Part shown: piece after piece, positions 7,224-13,270 of the stretch
How positions within the stretch are numbered: the first letter of the stretch is position 1
Layout: the number at the start of each line of letters is the position of its first letter
Assembly: GCA_949127645.1 (NCBI GenBank)
Contig: CASBQM010000284.1
Span: 1-14,066, forward strand
Length of the DNA stretch: 14,066 bases
From: Synechococcales cyanobacterium PMM_0036
Lineage (GTDB): Bacteria; Cyanobacteriota; Cyanobacteriia; Elainellales; Elainellaceae
Reading direction: 5' to 3'
Program-made: the position numbers and the translations under genes
Notes under the pieces: model-generated
The model's input: only the letters and a program-made list of their open reading frames with translations
Databases searched by the model: none
What the model was told of the DNA's origin: nothing

Positions 7224-7386
7224 TACGCCTAATAGGTAAGGTGCAGGGCGATCGCTGTTTTGATTCAGAGCTTCCCTCTACTGGTGATTTGGCTGCAAGT
7301 AAAAATTTTGTGGGTTGAAAGATGTTTTCTCAGCGGGAACCGTCAGATGTCAGCAGTCAATTACTTCCTAAAACGAGGTTTGTGAA

Positions 7387-8640
7387 ATGGTTTCAGATTC
7401 TACTCAGTGGTCTGGTCAATGGTCTGGACAGCCGCCGCTTGGTGAAGAGCTAAACGGCAGTGCGGATGCCCAGACGCTCAGAAAACAGGAGCTTAAAAAG
7501 CAGGGACTTGATGAAGACTGGTTGACCAGCGCGCCGCTATATCAGACTGATTTAACAGAGCAATGCGATCGGCGATCGTTCATTTCTGTAGTCGCCCCGG
7601 CGTATAACGAAGCCGCAATTCTTGAGCAAAATTTAGGAATTCTCTATCAGTATCTAGAGCAGCTAGAACAGGAATATCGTTGGGAAATCATCCTAGTCAA
7701 TGATGGCAGTAAAGACAATACGGGTGAAATTGCCGATAGCTTTGCTCAAACTCATGCCAACGTCCGAGTCATTCATCACGTCGTAAATTCTGGCTTGGGA
7801 CAGGCGTTAAGAACGGGCTTTGAACAGGCTCACGGAGAATTTATTGTCACACTAGACATCGATTTAAGCTACGCCCCTGAGCATATTGCTATGCTTTTGG
7901 CGAAAATTACGCGGGGTGGAGCCGATGTTGTGCTGACCTCCCCCTACATGACAGGCGGCAAGGTTTCCAATGTGCCTTGGCTTCGCTTAGGGCTGAGCGT
8001 CTGGGCCAATCGCTTCCTTTCGACTGCGGCTCGCCGAAATGTTTCGACCTTGACAGGTATGGTGCGCGCCTATCGGACGAGTTTTGTTCGCAGCCTCAAT
8101 CTTAAGTCTTATGGCATGGAAATTAATCCTGAAGTCATTCACAAGGGTTTAATTTTGGGAGCCAAGATTGAGGAAATTCCTGCCCACCTTAACTGGAGAA
8201 CTCAGCAGGTGAGTCGGCAAGTAAACCAAAACCGCCCCAAGGTGAACAGACGCAAGTCGAGCATGAAAATTCTGCGCCACACCTGGGATGTTTTTTACTT
8301 CGGGTTTGTTTTTAGACCCGTGATGTTTTTCATCATTCCCAGTCTTTTATTTTTTCTGCTGGCTTCCTATTCTGGATTCTGGGCATTCGTCCATGTTTGG
8401 ACGAACTATCAGCACATGGCTCAGTCTCAGCTTAGTACTGATCCGACTGAGGCTGTTGCGGCGGCTTTCCAACAGGCTCCGCATACGTTCATTTTGGGCG
8501 GTATGTTTCTGATGCTAGCTATCCAACTGTTTAGCCTGGGCATACTGTCTATGCAAAGTAAGCGGTACTTTGAGGAAGTTTTTTATCTAGGTAGCGCTAT
8601 CTATAAGGCTTCGCGGTCAGAACAAAAGCTGGGTAGATAG
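7387..8640 (+). CDS. Family 2 glycosyltransferase, polyprenyl-phosphate type, with two C-terminal membrane helices
   Basis: The 417-aa protein has a GT-A fold domain at about 65-270 and should move a sugar from a nucleotide sugar to a polyprenyl phosphate or another membrane acceptor. Motifs are SVVAPAYNEAAIL (67-79), the nucleotide-binding ILVNDGSKDNT (102-112), NSGLGQALRTGF (134-145), and TLDIDLSY (155-162), in which D157-x-D159 is the metal-binding DxD equivalent. GMEINPEV (243-250) is followed by EEIPAHLNWR. The order resembles dolichol-phosphate mannose synthase-like enzymes. Two hydrophobic segments (about 311-336 and 367-388) anchor it in the membrane. Residues 1-60 are polar, probably disordered, and include a doubled QWSG. 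GAGG eight bases before the ATG supports the start. It is the first gene of the operon. Donor and acceptor cannot be read from sequence. Confidence 0.88.
   Translation: MVSDSTQWSGQWSGQPPLGEELNGSADAQTLRKQELKKQGLDEDWLTSAPLYQTDLTEQCDRRSFISVVAPAYNEAAILEQNLGILYQYLEQLEQEYRWEIILVNDGSKDNTGEIADSFAQTHANVRVIHHVVNSGLGQALRTGFEQAHGEFIVTLDIDLSYAPEHIAMLLAKITRGGADVVLTSPYMTGGKVSNVPWLRLGLSVWANRFLSTAARRNVSTLTGMVRAYRTSFVRSLNLKSYGMEINPEVIHKGLILGAKIEEIPAHLNWRTQQVSRQVNQNRPKVNRRKSSMKILRHTWDVFYFGFVFRPVMFFIIPSLLFFLLASYSGFWAFVHVWTNYQHMAQSQLSTDPTEAVAAAFQQAPHTFILGGMFLMLAIQLFSLGILSMQSKRYFEEVFYLGSAIYKASRSEQKLGR
7405..7428 (+). repeat. In-frame 12-bp tandem duplication encoding QWSG-QWSG
   Basis: CAGTGGTCTGGT (7405-7416) is followed by CAATGGTCTGGA (7417-7428), 10 of 12 identical. 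It doubles the tetrapeptide QWSG in the disordered N-terminus of the GT2 protein and keeps the reading frame. Confidence 0.8.
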
Positions 8641-8773
8641 CCTCTTTTCAATTTTTCTCGCCACTAGGAGAAAGCATAGCCTGCAGTTTTCATTAGAACT
8701 ATCGGGCTAGGTCACTTGTTGAGTATTCAACTAATCGTCGTCACTATCTAACTTATTAGTCAGGAGAAAACAC

Positions 8774-10021
8774 ATGGTCAATACCATTTCCACTGCTCAA
8801 CCTGTTTCTCAAGCGCTGCTGAAACTGCCGTCCGATCAGGACAATTCAGGGCGGACTTTAGGCACAGAAGAAATTGCCCTCGTGACTGAGGCAATCCGGA
8901 GCGGCACCTTGACTAACACGAAAGGAACTTTTGTTAAAGCGCTAGAGCAAAAGTTTGCTGATTTGATAGGCGTGAAATATGCCTATGCCTGCACTTCGGG
9001 TTCTGCTGCGGTACATACGGCGATCGCCGCCATTGATCCTGAGCCGGGCGACGAAATCATCACTACATCCATTACAGACATGGGGGCATTGACTCCTATT
9101 CTCTATCAAGGTGCAATCCCACGATTTGCAGATGTTGACTCCCGCACCTGGAATGTGACCGCAGAAACGATCGAGAAGTGCATCACCGAGCGCACGAAAG
9201 CCATCATTGTTACGCATTTATTTGGCAATCCCTGTAACATGACGGAGATCATGGCGCTGGCTAACTCACGGAATATTCCTGTCATTGAAGATACCGCTCA
9301 AGCGTTCCTGGCAAAACATGGCGATCAGTATGTGGGGGCAATTGGGGCGATCGGCTGTTTTAGTCTTCAGCAGGGTAAACACATCACCACAGGCGAAGGC
9401 GGTATTGTTGCCACCAATGATGATGCGCTAGCGCGTCGGCTTTTCTTGTACATTAACAAAGCTTTTGGCTATGGCGATCCTAAGCCCGATCATTACTTCA
9501 TTGCGCTGAACTATCGCATGAATGAATTGACGGGTGCCGTGGCACTAGCTCAGTTAGGCAAGCTAGAAGGCGTGGTAGAAAGACGCTGGACAGCCGCCGT
9601 AAAGCTGACGGAAAAGCTGCAAAATATTCCTGGTATTGAGACTTCACACATTGATTCAAACAACGTACATGTTTACTGGAAATATTGTCTGCGCGTGGAT
9701 GGCAACGTGATTAAAGATGGAGCTGTGGGTTTGGCGAAGAAGCTGAAAGAAGAGAAAGGTATTTTCTCCGCACCTCGCTACATTCAGAAGCCCGCCTTCC
9801 AGTGCGAAATCTTTGAAAAACAGCGCACTTTTGGCAACTCTCGCTTCCCCTTCACTCTGGCGCAACCTGAAGCCGTGGACTATACGCCTGCCCTGTTTCC
9901 TGGCACCTTTGAAGGCTTAGAAAAAGTCTTGGTATTGCCCTGGAATGAAGCCTACGCCGATGAGCATATTGACTACATCGCGGATGCCATTAAGGGGGCG
10001 ATCGCTCAGCTTCAGGCTTAA
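8774..10021 (+). CDS. DegT/DnrJ/EryC1/StrS-family PLP aminotransferase
   Basis: This 415-aa fold-type I PLP enzyme is expected to transaminate a keto-sugar (or keto-cyclitol), using glutamate or glutamine as donor. Family marks are SGTLTNTKGTFVKALEQKFA at the N-terminus, CTSGSAAVHTAI (73-84) for phosphate binding, and PVIEDTAQAFLAKHG (169-183) with D173 facing the pyridine nitrogen. FSLQQGKHITTGEGG (196-210) has the Schiff-base lysine K202, and LNYRMNELTGAVALAQL (245-261) follows. The length is somewhat above the usual 370-390. AGGAG seven bases before the ATG supports the start. It lies 133 bp after the GT2 gene and 121 bp before a Gfo/Idh dehydrogenase that could supply the keto substrate. 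WbpE-like 3-aminotransferases and scyllo-inosose aminotransferases are both in the family; sequence alone does not decide. Confidence 0.9.
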   Translation: MVNTISTAQPVSQALLKLPSDQDNSGRTLGTEEIALVTEAIRSGTLTNTKGTFVKALEQKFADLIGVKYAYACTSGSAAVHTAIAAIDPEPGDEIITTSITDMGALTPILYQGAIPRFADVDSRTWNVTAETIEKCITERTKAIIVTHLFGNPCNMTEIMALANSRNIPVIEDTAQAFLAKHGDQYVGAIGAIGCFSLQQGKHITTGEGGIVATNDDALARRLFLYINKAFGYGDPKPDHYFIALNYRMNELTGAVALAQLGKLEGVVERRWTAAVKLTEKLQNIPGIETSHIDSNNVHVYWKYCLRVDGNVIKDGAVGLAKKLKEEKGIFSAPRYIQKPAFQCEIFEKQRTFGNSRFPFTLAQPEAVDYTPALFPGTFEGLEKVLVLPWNEAYADEHIDYIADAIKGAIAQLQA

Positions 10022-10044
10022 CTTTAGGCTTAGCTTCAGACTTA
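10009..10044 (+). repeat. 12-bp tandem repeat across the aminotransferase stop codon
   Basis: GCTTCAGGCTTA (10009-10020), ACTTTAGGCTTA (10021-10032) and GCTTCAGACTTA (10033-10044) form three units, followed by a decayed GCCTCAGC. The stop codon TAA at 10019-10021 lies at the junction of the first two units. The array starts inside the last codons (QLQA) and runs into the untranslated spacer. Confidence 0.75.
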
Positions 10045-10142
10045 GCCTCAGCAGGGCTTCTCTCGCAAAAAAGCTTCTTTCAAATCCTGTGGTCAAGTCG
10101 TGGTTCCCTATTCATTCATCCTCAGTTTTTAGGAAAATTGTC

Positions 10143-11195
10143 ATGTCAGATTACGCTAATTCAAAAGTTAAATTTGGGCTAATTGGCGCAGGAGGCATTG
10201 CCCAAGCCTATGCCCAAGCCTTTGAAACTTCCACTACCGCCGAACTTGTAGCCGTCGCTGATGTCCGAACAGAAGCGGCAAAAGCTATGGCGGAGAAAGC
10301 CAAGTGCCAAAGCTTTGATTCCTACCAAAGTATGTTGGAAGGCGCTCAATTGGATGCTGTTATTGTCTGTACGCCACCTTCCACTCATCCTGATATTTGT
10401 ATCCATTTGCTGGAGCAAAAGATTCACGTTCTTTGCGAAAAGCCGATGAGCATTACTGCGAAAAGCGCCAGAGAAATGAAGGCGGCCGCTGATGGGCATG
10501 GGGTAATTCTTACCATGGCTTCTAAGTTCCGCTTTGCCGAAGATGTGGTGAAAGCGAAGAGCATTGTGACATCCGGAATCTTGGGCGATATCGTTCTATT
10601 CGAGAACGCCTTTACGGCGCGTGTCGATATGTCTACACGCTGGAACTCCAATGCTGCTATTAGCGGAGGCGGCGTGCTGATTGACAACGGCACGCACTCG
10701 GTAGACATCATGCGCTACTTTTTGGGACCGATCGCCGAAGTTCAGGTAGTAGAAGGCAAGCGGATTCAGGAGCTATCTGTAGAAGATACGGTGCGCATCT
10801 TCGTCAAGAGCATGGGCGGCGTGGTCGGCAATATTGACTTATCCTGGAGCATCAATAAAGAGCTAGATTATTACATTCGCATCTATGGCTCTCAAGGCAC
10901 GATTTCGGTGGGCTGGAAAGAGTCTAAATACCGTCAAGCCACCAGTCAGGATTGGATTATCTTTGGCAGTGGCTACAACAAGGTGCAGTCTTTCCGCAGT
11001 CAAATTGACAACTTCGCTAAGGCTATCCGCAACCAGGAGCCACTGCTAATTACCGCTGAGGACGGCGTAGCCTCCGTTGAAGTGATTGAGGCAGCCTATG
11101 CCGCTCTTAAGCAAAATAACTGGGTACCGATCGCCCTGGCTCAAAATGGTTCTCAGCCCGTAACCTCCAAGGCGACTGTAGGAGGGAAAGCTTGA
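10143..11195 (+). CDS. Gfo/Idh/MocA-family NAD(P)-dependent dehydrogenase
   Basis: The 350-aa protein is predicted to oxidise a hydroxyl of a (nucleotide) sugar or cyclitol with NAD(P). The N-terminal Rossmann domain has VKFGLIGAGGIAQAY (9-23) with GxGxxA, then VADVR (38-42), VCTPPSTHPD (75-84) and the family lysine in HVLCEKPMSIT (95-105, K100). The C-terminal domain has ISGGGVLIDNGTHSVDI (173-189), giving D181 and H185 as catalytic-site residues with K100. The frame is open 66 codons further upstream, but ATG 10143 has AGGA eight bases before it, and MSDYANSKVKFGLIG begins as family members do, so the longer form was rejected. The stop overlaps the next gene's ATG by one base. WbpB (UDP-GlcNAcA 3-dehydrogenase) and inositol dehydrogenases are both plausible relatives. 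Confidence 0.9.
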   Translation: MSDYANSKVKFGLIGAGGIAQAYAQAFETSTTAELVAVADVRTEAAKAMAEKAKCQSFDSYQSMLEGAQLDAVIVCTPPSTHPDICIHLLEQKIHVLCEKPMSITAKSAREMKAAADGHGVILTMASKFRFAEDVVKAKSIVTSGILGDIVLFENAFTARVDMSTRWNSNAAISGGGVLIDNGTHSVDIMRYFLGPIAEVQVVEGKRIQELSVEDTVRIFVKSMGGVVGNIDLSWSINKELDYYIRIYGSQGTISVGWKESKYRQATSQDWIIFGSGYNKVQSFRSQIDNFAKAIRNQEPLLITAEDGVASVEVIEAAYAALKQNNWVPIALAQNGSQPVTSKATVGGKA

Positions 11196-11818
11196 TGAAC
11201 GCCCGCATTCACCCCACAGCGATCGTTGAGGATAATGTGGCGATCGGGTCAGGCACATCAATCTGGGATAGCGTTCATATCCGTCACTCTACGCGCATTG
11301 GCGAACAGTGCATCATTGGCGAAAAGACCTATATTGCCTATGGTGTGGCGATCGGCGATCGGGTCAAGATTAACGCCTTTGTCTATGTTTGCAATGCCGT
11401 GACGATCGAAGATGGGGTGATGATTAGCGCCGGGACGATCTTCACCAACGATCGCTTTCCTAGAGCCACCACTGTCGATCTTAAGCATCTCCGTCCTTCT
11501 GATCCGGATGAACACACCTTGTCAACTCTGGTGCAAGAAGGCGCAACCATCGGCGCAGGCTGCACGATCGGCAATGACCTGTCGATCGGTCGATTTGCCA
11601 TGGTGGGCATGGGTTCTTTGATCACCAAGTCTGTGCCCGACTTCCATTTGGCGATCGGGCATCCGGCAAAGTCGATCGGCTGTGTCTGTCGGTGTGGGCA
11701 ATTGCTGATGAGGTTTCCCGAAGTTGAGGCGTTTGAGGAGCAAATTACTTGTCCTACCTGTGACTTGAAGTATGCCATCAAAGACCGCGAGGTGATTGAG
11801 CTTACGCCTCCGGTTTAG
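11195..11818 (+). CDS. Left-handed beta-helix sugar N-acyltransferase with C-terminal Cys cluster (WbpD-like)
   Basis: The 207-aa protein should acylate an amino group on a sugar, most likely with acetyl-CoA. Residues 3-160 show hexapeptide-repeat turns (HPTAIVEDNVAIGSGTSIWD, IGEKTYIAYGVAIGDRVKI, IGAGCTIGNDLSIGRF) and the FTNDRFPRA loop (83-91) typical of WbpD/WlbB-type enzymes. The end is HPAKSIGCVCRCGQ (156-169) and ITCPTCDLKY (184-193), five Cys at 163, 165, 167, 186 and 189, which looks like a zinc-ribbon tail. ATG 11195 overlaps the stop of the dehydrogenase (TGATG) and is preceded by AGGAGG nine bases upstream, a strong case for translational coupling. An alternative TTG one codon earlier is less likely. 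A strong terminator follows four bases after the stop. Confidence 0.9.
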   Translation: MNARIHPTAIVEDNVAIGSGTSIWDSVHIRHSTRIGEQCIIGEKTYIAYGVAIGDRVKINAFVYVCNAVTIEDGVMISAGTIFTNDRFPRATTVDLKHLRPSDPDEHTLSTLVQEGATIGAGCTIGNDLSIGRFAMVGMGSLITKSVPDFHLAIGHPAKSIGCVCRCGQLLMRFPEVEAFEEQITCPTCDLKYAIKDREVIELTPPV

Positions 11819-11822
11819 CCTA

Positions 11823-11860
11823 CAGCAGAGGGGCGATCGTGCCTCTGCTGATTTTATTTT
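11823..11860 (+). terminator. Rho-independent terminator after the acyltransferase
   Basis: CAGCAGAGG (11823-11831) pairs perfectly with CCTCTGCTG (11842-11850) around a loop that contains CGATCG, followed by ATTTTATTTT. It begins four bases after the stop codon of the acyltransferase and separates it from the same-strand flavoprotein gene, so downstream expression needs read-through or a second promoter. A weak TTGTTC-N17-TGTATC pair at 11871-11899 is the only promoter-like element I found there. Confidence 0.85.
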
Positions 11861-11909
11861 ATTGAGGATCTTGTTCAGCTCTTGCTTTGCCTGTGTATCT
11901 CACAAACCT

Positions 11910-13265
11910 ATGGTCATTTCATCTGCCCATTCATCATCAGAACATTATGCGATCGTCGGAGGAGGCATCTTGGGCATGACGTTGGCTCATCGTCTTGCCC
12001 AAGCCGGGAAGCAGGTAACGCTGTTTGAAGCTTCCCCAGAGCTAGGCGGATTGGCAAGCGCCTGGACGCTGGGCGATATTACCTGGGATCGTCACTACCA
12101 CGTCACCTTACTGTCTGATTTATGTCTACGCGACTTACTGAAGGAGCTGGGGCTAGAGCAGGATATGCGGTGGGTCGAAACCAAGACAGGCTGCTACATG
12201 GACGGCAATTTGTATTCGGTTTCTAATGCGATCGAATTTCTTCGCTTTCCGCCACTGGGCCTGATCGACAAGATTCGGCTGGGGTTGACTATTCTTTATG
12301 CCTCCAAAATTAGAGACTGGAAGCAGCTCGAAAAAATTTCGGTGGTGGATTGGCTGAGCCGCTGGTCGGGCAAGCACACCTTTCAAAAGTTTTGGCTGCC
12401 GCTACTGCGGGCAAAGCTAGGTGAGAACTACAAAAAAGCCTCCGCCGCATTTATTTGGGCAATCATTGCTCGTCTCTATGCGGCTAGACGGACGGGCTTG
12501 AAGAAAGAAATGTTTGGCTACCTGCCGGGTGGCTATGCGCGGCTGCTAGAACGCTTTGCCGAAGTGCTGACCGAAGAAGGCGTTGAGATTCGGCTAGGTG
12601 CTGTCGTCCAGCAGGTGCAGTCTGCGGAAGGACAGGTGAAGCTGCAAACGGCAGAAGGCTGGAAAACCTTCGATCGCGTTATCCTCACGACTGCTGCCCC
12701 GATCGCCGTCCAGGTCTGCCCACAGCTTGAACCAGAAGAACGCGATCGCCTCAAAAATATCCAGTACCAAGGCATCATCTGCGCTTCGTTGCTGCTCAAA
12801 CAGCCGCTCTCTCCCTACTACGTCACCAATATCACCGATACCTGGGTGCCGTTCACCGGGGTGATTGAAATGACGACTCTCGTAAAACCCGACTATTTTC
12901 ACGGCAATATCCTGGTTTACCTGCCCAAATATATTGCTCCAGACGATCCGGCATTCTCGCTCTCAGATGCAGAATTGCAGGAGAAGTTCGTCAACGCCCT
13001 CGAACGGATGTATTCTCACTTCGATCGCAGTCACGTACTCAGCTTCGACGTTTCACGGGTGAAATATGTGCTGGCAATTTCTACGCTCAATTACTCCGAG
13101 CATTTGCCGCCGATGCACACCTCGATTCCAGGCGTTCACATTATTAACTCGGCGCATATCCTTAACGGTACCCTGAACGTCAACGAGACGGTGCAGCTTG
13201 CTGAAAATTCTGCTGCCGAATTGCTGACCTTATCAAAGTCTTTTCTTTCTGTATCTACTCGCTAA
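11910..13265 (+). CDS. NAD(P)/FAD-dependent amine-oxidase-like oxidoreductase (COG1232-like)
   Basis: The 451-aa flavoprotein starts with an FAD-binding Rossmann motif, HYAIVGGGILGMTLAHRLAQ (12-31), with E40 for the ribose in VTLFEAS, then LGGLASAW (45-52), the second dinucleotide signature of the amine oxidase/protoporphyrinogen oxidase/UDP-galactopyranose mutase superfamily. GYLPGGYARLLERFAEVL (203-220) and a C-terminal FAD-contact segment (IPGVHIINSAHI..LNVNETVQLAENSA) complete the family pattern. The substrate is unknown; location in a sugar operon favours a sugar, lipid-linked sugar or polyprenol over a porphyrin. The frame extends 38 codons upstream, but that would start inside the acyltransferase and cross the terminator, so ATG 11910 was chosen. 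It has no Shine-Dalgarno, so the start is less certain. The deacetylase begins five bases after its stop. Confidence 0.8.
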   Translation: MVISSAHSSSEHYAIVGGGILGMTLAHRLAQAGKQVTLFEASPELGGLASAWTLGDITWDRHYHVTLLSDLCLRDLLKELGLEQDMRWVETKTGCYMDGNLYSVSNAIEFLRFPPLGLIDKIRLGLTILYASKIRDWKQLEKISVVDWLSRWSGKHTFQKFWLPLLRAKLGENYKKASAAFIWAIIARLYAARRTGLKKEMFGYLPGGYARLLERFAEVLTEEGVEIRLGAVVQQVQSAEGQVKLQTAEGWKTFDRVILTTAAPIAVQVCPQLEPEERDRLKNIQYQGIICASLLLKQPLSPYYVTNITDTWVPFTGVIEMTTLVKPDYFHGNILVYLPKYIAPDDPAFSLSDAELQEKFVNALERMYSHFDRSHVLSFDVSRVKYVLAISTLNYSEHLPPMHTSIPGVHIINSAHILNGTLNVNETVQLAENSAAELLTLSKSFLSVSTR

Positions 13266-13270
13266 ACCTC

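Larger units (their letters stand above)
6584..7386. other. 803-bp spacer between divergent transcription units
   Basis: No credible gene lies here. A 97-codon frame (6546-6839, plus) overlaps the DUF39 start, is Cys-rich and low in recognisable sequence, and was rejected. The left third should carry the DUF39 promoter. From about 6880 to 7230 the base composition is clearly AT-rich compared with the flanking genes. This part holds a candidate sigma70 promoter (6954-6981), a perfect palindrome (7044-7059) and two adjacent tandem duplications (7190-7223). If transcription starts near 6990 the operon would have a leader of roughly 400 nt. I recognise no known riboswitch in it. Confidence 0.6.

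Noticed and set aside
8718..8731. Hairpin GTTGA-GTAT-TCAAC between GT2 and the aminotransferase
   Set aside because: A 5-bp AT-leaning stem with no T-run is too weak to call a terminator.
9945..10142. 66-residue N-terminal extension of the Gfo/Idh dehydrogenase
   Set aside because: It overlaps the aminotransferase in another frame, and its Arg/Leu/Ser-rich text comes from the 12-bp repeat. ATG 10143 has AGGA at good spacing and matches family N-termini.
11796..11909. 38-residue N-terminal extension of the flavoprotein
   Set aside because: It starts inside the acyltransferase gene and crosses the terminator hairpin; conserved sequence begins only after ATG 11910.
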